Shown one piece after another: positions 34,917 to 47,465 of a stretch of 49,223 nt of DNA. The DNA is from Krasilnikovozyma curviuscula (lineage: Eukaryota; Basidiomycota; Tremellomycetes; Cystofilobasidiales; Mrakiaceae). The notes under the pieces are model-generated. The model saw only the letters and a list, made by a program, of their open reading frames with translations. It ran no database searches and was not told where the DNA came from. The DNA lies in NCBI GenBank assembly GCA_014825775.1, contig MVAQ01000163.1, forward strand, positions 1 through 49,223, written 5' to 3'. The number at the start of each line of letters is the position of its first letter. The first letter of the stretch is position 1. A program made the translations under genes and the position numbers.

Positions 34917-37486
34917 TTAGAGGATGTATCTGAAATTCGGGTGACTAAAATGGCGCAGGTATGTCAGCAAGAGAGCAAAAGAAGGGGGGATGGATGGATA
35001 GAAACATAATTGTCAACTTACTTGTCACCAAGAGCAACAATCTCATCTTCCGTCATGCCCTCCAAGCCGAATCGTTTCAGGTCCTCCTCAGATTCTTGAG
35101 CATTCTTCTTCACAGCGCCGGACGTTGCTGGGCCGTACTTGGCATCTCTCCTCGCATTCTCCCTCTTCATGCCGAAGTGGACAATGACAGAGCAGATCAA
35201 GCAGAGGCAGGAGAAGCCAAGAGTCCATGCGTGGCCAAAGACGAATCGAGGGGAGTCCTGAGTTCGGTAGACTTGAGAGGACACGATACCTCCAGAGTTA
35301 CCGAGGGTGAAAACCATTCCCATAGAGGTTGCTTTCTGGAAAGTGTAGTGCAGAGATATGGTTAGTTTCCTATTCGTTCGCTGGAAAGTTGAGACATGGA
35401 AGGGAACATACCTTGTAGTGGTTCGCAAAGTTGTTTCCGGTCCAAGTAATGGTGGTAGCAATGGAAGGAGCCTTTAATCCCATCGCAACAACAGTGAATT
35501 TGTCAGAATGTCTTCAAATCCCAGTGGTAAAAAAAACAAAGACTTACGATGGAGGCAACGGTAAGGAAAACAGCGAAATAAAGAACTCCAGTTCTATGGA
35601 TTGGGACAGTGATGAGGATGATGTAGCCGATGATCGACAGAGTGGACCAGAACATCATGAAGTATCCTCTTTTGCCATATTTGTCGGAGAGCACAGCAGT
35701 GACGACAGTAGTGAAGAAGGCAAGGACGTATGCTAAAGAAACGAACAAAAAAAAAGAAAACAGTCTTGTTAGTGTTAAACACCAATAAGCAATACTGGAA
35801 TTACAACTCACGAGGGACTGTCAACAACAGTGACTGCGAGGTGGTCCATTTGCCGAGCTTGGAGACGATGGTAGGGGAGAACAGAGATTGAGAGTAGATT
35901 GGCTCAGCGCATCCAATGTAGATACACATGAACATCCAGGTCTTGTAGTCACAGAGGGCATTTCGGACTTGTTTCCAAGCGAACTTGCCCGTGTTGGGCA
36001 CACCAGCGGAATCAGCTCTGAGACGACTAATGACCATTTCACGTTCTTCCTCGGTCAAGAATCGAGCCTGTTCAGGCCAGTCGTGGACAAAGAGGGGAGA
36101 GATGGAGGCGACGACGATGGTGAGGAGACCCTGTAAACAGAAATAAGGGCGTCAGCACAACACCCTTAGCTGATCAGGATAGCAGTGGACTCACTTCGAT
36201 GATGAAAATCCAACTATGATGTAATTGGAACCAAATCAGTGAGAGAAGTCAGTAAAAGATTACGGAGTGTCGACAGGCGCGGGCTGCTGGGGCGTGGGCT
36301 TTGTACTAACCTCCATCCCTCGAGGTGACCAAGACCGTTCATTTTGCTCAAAGCAAAACCAAGAATACCACCGAAAGCACCTGCGTAACAGAAGAAAACG
36401 ATACTTTAGTTTAGACCGTGACAGCCGGGAGGAAATGATAACAATCAAATACTAACCAGCGAGGGTGGCAGCAGAAAAGAAAAGAGCGATTCTCAAATTC
36501 TGTTCACGTCTTTTGTACCAAGAGGTCAAGAAAAATGACAATCCAGGGAAGAGACCACATTCAAAGATACCTTTTTGTTTTGCATTGGTAAGAAGGGTTT
36601 AGTCAATTATCAGTTTAATTACGAGGCCAAGGCCTCACAACTTACCGAGCAAGAATCTAAGTCCAAGAAGGGCCGAGTAGTTCTTTACGAAACCCATAGC
36701 CATTTGAGTAATACCCCATAGCCTTAGTCACACAAACGATTGAAATTTTCATGTTGGAGTCGGCAGAAAAAAAATGAGACGACCGTCTTTTAATTAGATT
36801 GAAATATCTCTACTTACAACATGATGAAGGGAATCCAACGGGATGGTCTGAGGGCTTTGAGGGCCAAGTTAGAGGGCACTATAGCAGCGGAACGCGGCCC
36901 GTCGGGAGGTGGTGTCAGCTCTGAAGCGTGAAGAGAAGACCATCCAAGAAAGTCAACGTACCTTCAAAGGCGACATAACTGACGAAGAAGATCATAGATG
37001 CAGTGTTGTACTGTTGAAAAAACGAGTCCAGAGAGACGCAAACAATAATGAGCTTCCACTTTGACAAACCCCTCCACTGACATTGGCTCGATTTCATGAT
37101 CCGGTTACTAACCTGAAGAGAGGTCAGACCCAGTTGAGTGGTCAAGCCAGTAATCTTTGCTACTCCAATATTGATACGATCCAAGAATGAGAGCAAGAAA
37201 AGAAGACTAGAATCAAAAGGGCCAACATAAGAGAGTGAGTAGCCTGCACCTGATCGGAAGCCTGCCGGCAAGCTATTGCAACTAACGTGAGCCATGGAAC
37301 CAAGTTCTATCGAGTGATAATATATATGTCAGCATCATTGCAAGATCCCAGGATCCAAGGTCGCTTTTAACTTACTTTGTCAAGCTTCCAGACGAGCGCC
37401 TTGTCCTTCGCTTTAGCCTCGTCAATCTCAGCCTGAGTGGGCTCTCCAGCATATATCGTTGATTTCTCTAGATTTTCTGAAGACAT
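34917..37486 (-). CDS. MFS transporter, allantoate permease (Dal5/ACS) family
   Basis: Fourteen exons from ATG 37486 to TAA 34917, about 507 aa. It starts MSSENLEKSTIYAGEPTQ and has a cytosolic N-terminus ending VWKLDKNLVPWLTLLFLL. The family signature FLDRINIGVAKITGL is present in TM1-loop. Further segments are FIMLLWGITQMAMGF, LLGLRFLLGIFECGLFPG, FFLTSWYKRREQNLRIALFF, ARFLTEEEREMVISRLR in the central loop, SDKYGKRGYFM, and WTGNNFANHYKKATSMGMVF. This is the anion:cation symporter family (Dal5, Tna1, Liz1, Vht1 types), which imports organic acids, allantoate/ureidosuccinate, nicotinate or vitamins by proton symport at the plasma membrane. The substrate cannot be read from the sequence. About 12 membrane segments are expected. 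The last exon is short (NHPNFRYIL). Confidence 0.9.
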
Positions 37487-37872
37487 GTTCTTGATGGTTT
37501 AGTTGGAAAATGTTGATCGTTGGTAGAGCGGTACGTAGTGTTTTCAATCTAGCTCGAGTCACAAAGACGTCCCAAAAAATATTTTGCCCTTGGGAAAGTG
37601 CGCGCTAGTCGCCCGAAAATCACGGCCAATCAATTACCACAAAAACAATTGCTCTCAAAAGATAGTGCAACTGCACTACATGGCTTTGATTTCGGTCAGC
37701 GATAAGGAGGTAAGATTGGGCTCGCGGTCCTGATGCTGGAAACGTATGAGTGTGACGGACCCACTTCAAAATATGAGCTCGTCCAGTTGGAGATAAACTT
37801 GCAAACTTTGTGCTAAACAATAAGGGCCGATGAATAACCAAATAATGCTGTGACGGCGAAGATAAATAAATG
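37487..37872. other. intergenic, 386 bp
   Basis: Promoter side of the MFS transporter and 3' flank of the GT18 gene, both on the minus strand. No supported ORF. Confidence 0.4.
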
Positions 37873-39962
37873 CTACAGGACAAACATCTTATCTTCAGAC
37901 TCTCCTTCGCTCTTCCGGTACTGGAGCAGCCCGAAAGCTCTTCTACGCCAGTCAGTGCCTTCGACAAGAAGTTTGGCTCTCGCTTCTACCGCTTCAAGAG
38001 TCATATGCGGCAAGATGTAACTATGACAAAAGAGAATCAAGAGACAGTTAATCCAGATCGGGGGGAATGCAATATTGAGATACAATTACCTTTCTATCGG
38101 GTTTTCTAAAGCACTCTGCATTGCCGCGAGAAAGCCCTTTTTGTCTCCTCGAACGACGTGATAAACGTACGGCGGATTAATATCTCTCAATCCTTCCTGT
38201 TGAACATACCACTGACTGCGATCGTTAGGTTTCCTAGAGTTGTGTCTAAGAATAGGATTCAAGAACGGCGTGCCTGCTCAAAGCTTCCCAAAGTCAGAAT
38301 TTATGACGCTCGCTGCAGGGAACTTCAGACAAGACGCACCAAGGCACAACGCATCGTACGGGGACGGACTGAGTGGTGGATCACCTTGTCCGTACAGTAT
38401 TGCGCTTTCCCTGATTGTTTTGAAGAAATCTGCTTGTTGCATTGGCCCCCCTAGGCGTTCAATACCTTCGGGGACTTCCAATCCAGAGTCGAGGTTGCAT
38501 GCCGCAACAAAGTTCATGCCCAGCTTCTCTCTGGCAGTTTTGATGATATCAACTGACCCTATAAAGATTGAAGTCGGTAATTAGTGTAAGAACACAGAGG
38601 TAAATTGAAGGGAAAGGGCCCACGTACAAGGATATTGGTCGTTGTGAAAGAAGAATGATCGTTTCGCAAAAGCAAACGCCTGTACTTTCTTTTGCACTTT
38701 TTCAGGAGATATTTCCTGTAAAAGGCCATGAATGTGAGCCAGTTACAATGTCTTCGTTATGAGGATTAGTACTCACCTTTTTACACCAACTTTCAATACT
38801 ATACCCTAAATACGTGTTGGCGATGCGAATCTGCTTCCTTTTCCTCCATATTGCCCACCACGGACGTTTGTTGTCATATGGATGCAGAAAGGAAATGGGT
38901 TCTGGGCTCAAAGTCCATAGGAATCCTAGAGGGTTTCCGTCAGTCGGCCAAAAGTGCCATGAGAAGAGCTGTCGTAAATGGAGGACGAGGTGAGTGGAAG
39001 CAAGCAATGACACTCAAGTCAAAGATGAGATAGAAACTACCTTCCAGGATGGTACACCTGTACTTTCCACGAGAACGTGAGAACTCGCAAGTTCGCCTGG
39101 AGCAGTGTGGGCGTGAGAGGATGGTGGCTGCTTGATGCATGTCGGAGTGTTCCAACACGATCTGGCCGTTTCAGCACCGACAATCACGACTGAGGATTGC
39201 AAAAGGTCAGAATGTCAGAAAAAGGTTCTTATGAGTTGCTGTGGGAACGCGAACACTATAGCTTACTGTTGACATAATCCCCAAGCAGCTGATACTGCGC
39301 GGTGATCTCTTCTATCGTAGACGCGTACAGAATATGGTACTTGAGAGATTCGAAAGCTACCAAAGTCGATCGTGCCCTGTTCGTCAGTAAACCATCAGTT
39401 TTGTGCATTTTTCGTACTAGGTAGACCCGCAACCGTACCAGATAGCTTCACCACCCGTCCAATTTCCCCACTTCATTCCAATAAAGTCCATGCTTCCAAC
39501 TATAACTACAGGAGCGATCGGCCTGGTCTGGTGGTGCTGGGACAAGATCCGCCTCATTGTCTCTTCGTTCCACTGCACCATCGCCCTCATACCAGCTTCA
39601 GCTTCATCCTGAGTCGCTTCACCACTCGAAGATGGCAAATAAGCATGCTGAGAGGTATGAGAGAGAAAATCTTCTATCGTTGGTAATGGCCGAGGTGGTG
39701 GGGGGTCGTAGGAATAGATGGCCTGCGACGCCGCCCTTTCGAATTCTGCCTCCAGAGTTGTGGTCTCAAATTCGGTGTTGTTGACATAGCTCAAGAAGAG
39801 TATAGATGCCAGAAGTGTAAGGAGGGTCAGAGGTATTGGGGACAAAATCTTCCTTGGCCTGATGAAAACATCATAGCAGAGAAATAAGAGCTCAAGACTT
39901 AGTGGACGAATACAAGGCAGCCATCGCTCACCATCGAAAGCTCCTTGGCAACGAGACCACAT
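37873..39962 (-). CDS. GT18 (MGAT5-like) glycosyltransferase, type II membrane protein
   Basis: Eight exons, about 526 aa. Exon 1 (39962-39439) gives a short cytosolic tail, one membrane anchor (PLTLLTLLASILFLSYV, residues ~43-60) and a Pro-rich stem. Later exons give PVVIVGSMDFIGMKWGNW, GFLWTLSPEPISFLHPYDNK, IRIANTYLGYSIESWCKK, FKTIRESAILYGQGDPPLSP, SPYDALCLGAS/CTPFLNPIL and MTLEAVEARAKLLVEG. The order NTYLGYSIE, then LYGQG.PP.SPSPYDALCLGASC.PFLNP, matches the C-terminal half of N-acetylglucosaminyltransferase V (family GT18), where a near-identical pattern forms the donor site. The donor at the GAS/C junction is gtctga, a weaker site, chosen because it alone keeps frame and motif. GT18 enzymes act in the Golgi on N-glycans; the fungal substrate is unknown to me. 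It is divergent from ALG7. Confidence 0.75.
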
Positions 39963-40601
39963 CTGTAGGTAGTATGGAGTATCTTCTGGACATTCTAATA
40001 GTTCAAACCCTCATCCGACGTTGCAAACTGCCACCCAACGCGCTGTTGACGTCCTTAAGGTCAAACTACAGTGATGACTGCCCACCTGTTGAACCTTCTA
40101 CGATTGGGGTTTCAATAATTATGAAACAAGAGTCTAGGGAAGGGGAACAAAAGTCAGTCCCATAATTTAAACCATGAACATGGAATAAACCAGCTCCCCA
40201 ATCGAAACGCACTGCACCTCCGTCGGTCAACACAGAATTTGCTCGGGAAACCAATCAAGAGCCAGAGTTCACGAAATCCTTCGGGTTGTGTTTCGCGAGG
40301 TAGGTGGATAAAGATAGATTTGGCAGCGGAGAGTGACCGGTCGAGGTTGGAACGATATCAAGGCCAGCGCACGAAAAACTCTGGAGGCGGTAGACAATAT
40401 CTCAAGACAACAAGATATTGGATTCAAGATTGCATCTCAGACTGGGGTCGAATCTACTTTGCTACAGTGAGCTTTTGCCAGCTTCTTTCTTTTCAACCTG
40501 ATTTCAGAAGATTCATATGTTAACGCAAAGTATGAAACGTGTGTCAACAAATCCTGCTGCTTTTCACAGAACCTGCCCCTGATTTACCTTCAGCTTCAGA
40601 A
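39963..40601. promoter_or_regulatory. divergent intergenic region between the GT18 gene and ALG7, 639 bp
   Basis: Both genes start at the edges of this interval, so it carries both promoters and 5' UTRs. ORFs at 40066-40254 (-) and 40239-40523 (+) lack support. Upstream non-coding exons are possible. Confidence 0.45.
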
Positions 40602-42316
40602 ATGGCACCATTACTACCCCCCCGCTCGATACCCAAGTTCCTTTCGCTCGGGCTGATCCCAATATCGCTCAGTTTAATCCTTTCGCCACTAATCAAAGAG
40701 GTGCCAACACTACACCCAGTCTTCGAAGCCTATCCAGCATTGTCAGCATCCATTGGATTCAGCATCCTAGCTGGTCTGGCTACTTCCTATGTGGTACCAG
40801 CACTGGGTGAGACGTTCATCGCCAAAGGCTTTGGAGGAAAAGACATGTGTAAAGTTGCGAGTGATATGATGTGAGTATCAAGATACTGCTCTCGTTGTTA
40901 CCGATGCTGACTTCCTTTCATTATGATGATACAGTCCGGAATCTATGGGCCTTCCAGCTGCTTCAATCTACATTCTGGTTTTGTTGCTCTTCATCCCATT
41001 TCCCTTCACTGTTTTGAGGACACCACCGCCTTCTCCATCCCTTTTGTCGCACTTGACAGGTACCAAGGTTGAGCACCTTGATCATGAGAGATCGAAGGAG
41101 GTACCGTTTGCGTATCAAGAGGTGAGCTTTGTTGCACCAGAAGCTGTGATCGTGCGTGGCCGTCTAATCGTTCTCTCGCAGCTTGCGACCTACTTGTCCT
41201 CTATCTTGACTCTCCTTCTATCAACACTACTCGGTCTCTGTGACGACATTTTCGACATCCGCTGGCGTCACAAACTTCCTATCCCGCTGCTCGGCTCTAT
41301 CCCTTTACTGCTAGTGTACTACGCTCAGGGAGGAATAACAACAATCGTTTTGCCAAAAGGTACGCGATGGATCTATAACAGTGTTCTTGGTCAGGCTGGT
41401 CACGTCGTCGACGTAGGATTTCTCTACTACTTGTACATGGGGCTTCTGTCGACCTTCACCACCAACTCCATCAACATCATTGCCGGAATCAATGGTGTGG
41501 AAGTCATTCAAGCCCTGATCATTGGCTTGAGCGTCTGTTTCAATGACGTGCTATACCTGCCAATCTGGGGTGGTCAAGCGATTCTGCAGCGGGGTGGAGA
41601 GGTCATGTTAGAACGACACTTGAGTAGTCTGTACTTCATGCTACCTCTCGTTGGAGTATGTACTGGGCTCCTGTATCACAATTGGTAAGTCTCTTTCTGT
41701 CTGTGGAATCCCGCTCAGAAGTTTGCGCTTATGACCCGACTTTTGTCAGGTACCCAGCCAGAGTATTCGTGGGAGACACGTTCTGCTACTTCTCAGGAAT
41801 GTCCTTTGCAGTTGTTGCAATTCAGTCGCACTTTCCTAAGACATTGTTACTCTTATTCATCCCTCAAACGTTCAACTTCTTGCTCAGTTGTCCTCAGTTA
41901 TTTGGATTGGTCGAGTGCCCTCGACATCGGCTGCCTAAGTAAGTCAGCAATAGAAAAACAATCTTTCAAACTCTAATCTTCCTCACATAACTATCAGATA
42001 TAACTCTACAACAAATAAACTCACCAACTCACTGGTCACTTTCAAATCTCCACCGCCGCTTCGAACTACACTGACCCTGAAATTCCTGTCAGCTCTCCGT
42101 CTGGTGAAGCTCACCTACGAAACGTCACATAACAAGACTTGGATCTCAAGCTCAACTAATTTGACAATTCTTAATTTTCTGCTGTTACATCTTGGGTCGA
42201 TGTCGGAAGAACGACTAGTTGTGACCATGGGGTGCGTGCAGATTGCAGGGAGTATCGTCGCTTTTGCCGTCAGGTACGGAATGGTTAGTTTATTCTATGA
42301 TGGCGATAGAAGATAA
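40602..42316 (+). CDS. ALG7: UDP-GlcNAc:dolichyl-phosphate GlcNAc-1-phosphotransferase
   Basis: Five exons: 40602-40870, 40935-41121, 41182-41684, 41750-41938, 41998-42316; 488 aa. Alg7/DPAGT1 transfers GlcNAc-1-phosphate from UDP-GlcNAc to dolichyl phosphate at the ER membrane, the first step of the N-glycan precursor and the target of tunicamycin. Seen here: [20 protein letters not shown] (first conserved loop), the Asp-rich [56 protein letters not shown] with the catalytic Asp, and [10 protein letters not shown]. About ten hydrophobic segments span the protein. The intron at 41122-41181 is exactly 60 nt without a stop, so an unspliced message would add 20 residues just before the catalytic loop; homology says it is removed. 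The family call is certain. Confidence 0.97.
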
Positions 42317-42653
42317 ATTTTGTGGTATTCGACTACTCTTTCACATTTGGCAATATTCGAGGAAGAAAAATGATGTGGTGTAGCGTTGTGGGGTAAGCTA
42401 GCGGTCGTGTTCCAGGCGAAGAAACTACGAAATCGTTATAGAGCCGGTTAACGCAAGACAGCGCTATCAAAAAAGAGTGTCCAGAGAAGCGTAAATGTGG
42501 TATTCTGAAGTGCAGAGAAAAATAAGAGAGGAAAATATGGAATGCAATGGAATTAAATGGAAGGCATGAACGAGTCAGCTTGTAAGATGAGAAGCTGATA
42601 TGATCCTACATTCCATCAAGATCTGTGTTGAGATTACCACCGCCGCCAGTCTC
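42317..42653. other. intergenic between convergent genes, about 340 bp
   Basis: 3' flanks of ALG7 (+) and the large membrane-protein gene (-). If the last intron of the minus-strand gene is not used, that gene ends at 42754 and this gap grows to about 440 bp. Nothing else visible. Confidence 0.4.
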
Positions 42654-45600
42654 TCATCGAATTGGGGTGGTACTCTTGACAGTATGGTGAGGAGTACTGA
42701 TAATTGAAAGGGAAGTCAGCACTAGGTACAGAGATGCCTCCTACACTATCCTCTCACCTTATCGAAAGTCCTCCGACCGAGCTCAGGCCTCTAGCATGCC
42801 CAGCATAAGACTTGAACGCCTCGTTGGAAGCTATCCTAGTATTGCTATTTACCACCGCAGTACCTGTTGTGCCTGGTTGCATCATGCTGTTCATGTTTTC
42901 CTTATCAGTGGTTCCAGATAATCTAGCTTTGGTAGAAAAAGGGAAGCTGAGAGGCTTGAGAGTACTTATGGAACTAGGAAGCGAAGTTGAAAGTGTGGGT
43001 TGCAAAGCACTGGAGACGTGAGCATCTGTAATTGCTTGAGACGAAAGGTTTCTGTGGTTATGGCTGAGAGACACGGCCGCCAAAGGTGTTTTCAGCTGAT
43101 ATTGAAATCGTTTTGAGGAAAATATGGAAGCTTGGGCACTCGTTGAAGCTGTAGATTGGGGATTTAGAAAGGTTGCGAACAACCTCGTCCTGTCATTGTC
43201 GATAGCGATAATTGAGGAAGCCGATTGGGAAGGTTTTTGGTCCCAATTTCTGCCAAGACTCACCCCATTTTCAAGCTCAGTACTCAAAGGGAGCATTTTC
43301 CCGGCGTTACGAAGAGCGGAGATGCGACAGGAAGGCCCTTTTGAGGTTGCCAACGGAGAGGGTGTCGGCGTCGACATGTAGGTTTCCATCGATTCGACAG
43401 TCAGCGAACATTCTTCTTCATCCGCTGAATCGTCAACTTCATCATCAGCCCTATTAGAGCTCTGTTCCTCCTCTGATTCTGCTTCGTTCAACGAGGCGGT
43501 GATAGGTTGGCTCGGCGACAAGGCAACGTCCAAGCCACTCTGGGAATCTTTGGAGTCCCACATTGGCACTGGACGGTCTACAAAAGACTTTTGAACGCCA
43601 GCCATGAAACTGACGATGTCAGTCATTTCCTCGTCTTTAGTCGAAGGGAGTTGCGGCTTGATAACTGGTGTTGAGGGTTGGAAAGTGAATGACCTTATAC
43701 TATCCTGACCAGGTTTGGATGAGTGTTGTGAACGGGTTGATCTAGGAGAAGTTTCTTTTACCATCTCCTCCTCGAGACTGACGAGCTCTGCTCCTCCAAT
43801 CCAGCTCCCTCTCCACCCAGCAAGAAGGTCACTGATGGTGCGCTGATGCTTCAGCGATGCTCGACCGGCATTCAAAGTTTCGTGGCTGGCCTTCTGCTTG
43901 AGGTTGAACTTGCTAAGAATGTCTTCACCCCAAGTGCTAGTTTTCAGGTTTCTCCCACTGGGAGTGACTGTTACAGAAAGTGGGTCGGTGATGTGAGGTA
44001 GGGAGAGGTACGACCTGTGAGAAGGACGATGTTTGAGACGAGGGGTCGAGGCGAATTTGATAGAACCGAATGAGACGTTGTTGATGGTGGAAGCATTTGA
44101 GACCGATTTCATGTGCCCTTTGTGAACAGTACCTTCTGTAACGAAAGGAAACACCAGCATCTGCCGAGCACCGAGGAATGACTGGGGGCCATCTGCGCTT
44201 GATCTTCTCACTTTGATCCCTTTGCCCAGAACAATGCCGGGAACGAGACTGAGGAAATGGCAGGGACATTAGTATAAGCGCGTTGATACCATCAGCGTTT
44301 TTTCTCACTTAGGGAGCAGTCCAGCGCTCAACCAGTCAATTTCCCATTCCTTCTTCACTTCGATCCCACTTTCGACACCAGCCTCCATCCCGAATGTTTT
44401 TCTCTTCCACTTCTCATCCTTTTCGGGAACCCTAGGAGCCGCCACAGGCTTGACAGGAGGTGGTAGTGATGAGGTTGTGGGAACCAACGGTCGAGAAATG
44501 ATGTCTACAGAACCTCTCACCACTCTCTCTGCCTGCATAATCCTGGCTTCCTTCAAGCTGGAACAAGACAATTTGGTCCACAAACCTCTACGTTTCTCCT
44601 GTTGGTTTCCTTCAGCCTCATCTTCTGTAGGACTGGAGTGGTTGAATCCAAAAGAGCTGGCTAAGGAGATGACAGAAGGAGGTCGAGGATGCGGAAACCA
44701 GGCTGTAGCTGCGGAGCGTGGGTGGTCGAATCCATCTTGAGCGTAAGGTAATGGAAGCTGAGAGAGGCGAGGATAAGGAACTAGCATAGATACAGCTCTC
44801 GACAACATTGAAGATGCAGGTCGCGCTTGTCCGTTCTCAAGCCTGTAAACAAGAGTAGAGTCAGATCAGCGACCTGCCGTCTGAAGGGCAGTTTTAAAGC
44901 GGCAGCCTTACCAAGAATCCCCACCTCGCATAGTCATAAATCTCTGAGATTTACCATTCGCCGTGGGATACCATCTCTCTCTCAAAACGTCTCGCCTCTT
45001 CTCATCCTCGCTTGGAGGAGTGACAGCTCTGGAAGGTTTACTCAGTAAGACCAGTTTTCTAGGAACAAACTGCTGTGGCTGTGGATGAGAGGCTACAGCT
45101 GAAGAATCCCACTCGGGTGTTGTGGATGGCCTGGCTGGTCCATCGCTGAGGGACAGTATGCTTTCGGGTCTGTCGCTGTTGCGGAGGTGGGCCGTTCTTG
45201 AGTCACTATCCGTAGCAATGAAACCAGAGGAAGCCGCCATGGGAGGAAGAGAGCGAGGAAGTGTGTGTTTAATGAAAGCGAAGAAGACAAAGAGGGCCAA
45301 TGGAGTCGACATCGTTAGGGCAGCAACCAGAATGACGGCGCAAGATGTTGGAATCGAGGTTCGTGATGGATACAACAATTGATAAAACTGAGCAGGGAGA
45401 GTCAATGTCTGCAATAGTACCAAATGAACTGGCTTCAGTACATCAATTACAGGAGAAAGCGGTAGAGGAAAGTTTCACCCAGAGTGTCCATACACCTGCC
45501 AGACTACAAACCCAGCCAACAATATAACTCCTTTCTCTTGGGCTTCGACCTCGTGCACCAACGCCAGAGAGCAAGTTCAAAGAGCCCATCCATCTCTGGA

Positions 45601-47465
45601 GTCCTTGGTCCTCCTCGCCGCGTTCGAGATCAAGCGAGCTCGCACCTTCGACCTTGATCCACGAGTCTCTACGCAAAGAAGGCTCCTTCTTGTTGGCGTT
45701 GCTGCGACCAGATGAAGCGAACATCGTCGTCGATGATCCACCCCATTTTTGGCCACTGCTCTTGACGGAAGTCAACGACCTCGCGATGGTCGGAAGGGGT
45801 GGGAGAGGAATGGCAGGTGGAGGCCCAATAGGGGCGTCGAAGCTGCTGGACAGGGAGTTCGCCGAAGCTCTGAAGCGGGTGTCGGCATAGATGCTCTGTG
45901 GCTGCTGTCGTTGCTGCTGTGGGTGCTGGTGCTGCTTTGGCGGGATGAACGCGAAAGGATCAGGACCGATGAGGCTGACAGAGCTCTTTTGTTCTTCGTC
46001 TTCTTCTTCGATGAGAGTCTCGCTATAACGCTTTAATGGAGTAGTAAGAGATCGTAGGTTCTTGGGTGATGCCGGTTGGTGACCTAAAGGTTGAATGAAT
46101 GGGATGGTGACGATGGCTGGCGAAGCTTGCCTGCCTGGAGAAGGGGACCTCGAGAGGATCAGCCTAGCGGCTGTAGCGGTAGGTTGACAAGGGCTGGTAT
46201 GAGGTGTGTCATCTTCATTCAAGTCTGAAGAAAAGTAAGAGAAGCTCGAGATAAGAGTCGAAGGTGGCTGGGATGGGGAGGAGAGCCAACTTCCCCCGCC
46301 CGTTGAACCCTGGTAGAGGGGGGTATCGTTGTTGCAGATAACAGTACTGAAATCCTGAGAGCTATTTGCTGTTGGGTGCGGAAATGGAGAAGAAGGTCTT
46401 ATAGATGAGAGGTCGAAGGAAGGTAAAGTAGAAGTCGATCGGGAAGGACTTGACAACCTGTAACTCCCAGAAGAGGTCAGAACTGTAACAGGAAACACAA
46501 CTTGAGGAAGTTTAACTTACCAAGATGATGTTTCAGCCCAACCAGGTGGTCTTCTACCTCCATTCTCATAGACGCCGTCCACGAGTGTCTGTTCACTTCG
46601 CCATCTCCCGTCCGCCTTCGCAGATCTACCTCTGATTCGTCCGGTTAAGCCCCACTTATTTCTCTCTCCTAAAAATGAAGCGGCTGAGATCGCGAACCCA
46701 TCTTTCTCGCCCTCGCAGGTCCGGAACACGGTGTTGTAAATAAGGCCGGAGATGGCGACGACGGAGAGTGTTGAGACTGCCAAGGTGACGGCTGAAGAAG
46801 CGTACGGGCTGGGTAAAAATATAGACAGGAGGATGAGGATGGTGGCTATGACGATAGTAGAGACAATGGTGGTGACGGTGAACACGGAGTTAGACGCGAC
46901 GCTGTCAAAGGCGCTGTCAATAGAGACGGGCGTTGTAGGTCTGGAGAAGACTAGAATCCTTCCTCTGTTCTTCCAAATGGTGTTACTGAAAAGGATGATT
47001 GACAATCCAGTCCAGAGGACTGGTTTGATGACGACCGCAAGGAAGAGAAGAGACAGCTTCACCTGTCCAACTGGCTGAGCTTCACCAGCGACGACCAAGA
47101 CGGTACCAACGACCTCTCCCACCAATCCGAGGAAAGAGAGTTTGATTACAAGGGGAATCTGTCGAGGTTGGGATGCTGGACGAGAGGAGAGGAAGTCGAA
47201 AGAGCTTCTACTCAACAATTTCTTTTGCCACGGTAACGTGATGGAGGGTGCAGAGAGACAGAGGTTCAGTGGCCTGAGCAGCAAGATGGCAATGACTGCG
47301 GCCGAGAGCTATAATCAAAACCAATTGAGAGAATTATAGAAATCTGAGTCAACTGGTGGTCCGAATAAACCAAGATCTTTCGAGGGTGCCTAGGTGATGG
47401 GACAAGCGGCTTACCAAAGAGACAGCTCCTAGGATCCCTACCGAAGCAGGAGGTATAGCAGTCAT
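42654..47465 (-). CDS. large multi-pass membrane protein of unknown function
   Basis: I joined several long ORFs into one gene because splice sites and phases agree: ATG 47465, exon 1 47465-47415, exon 2 from 47308, then blocks ending near 46530, 45480, 44910, 44307, 42760 and a short last exon to 42654; roughly 1450 aa. The N-terminal ~260 residues hold about six hydrophobic segments (LLSAAVIAILLLRPLNLCL, LVIKLSFLGLVGEVVGTVLV, LLFLAVVIKPVLWTGLSII, FTVTTIVSTIVIATILILL and others). A long polar Ser/Pro-rich region follows. Then come two more membrane segments (YIVGWVCSLAGVWTLW and SCAVILVAALTMSTPLALFV) and a very long polar Ser-rich C-terminal tail. I do not recognise the family. Without the last intron it ends at 42754. 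The single-gene model is moderately supported; two genes are possible. Confidence 0.55.
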
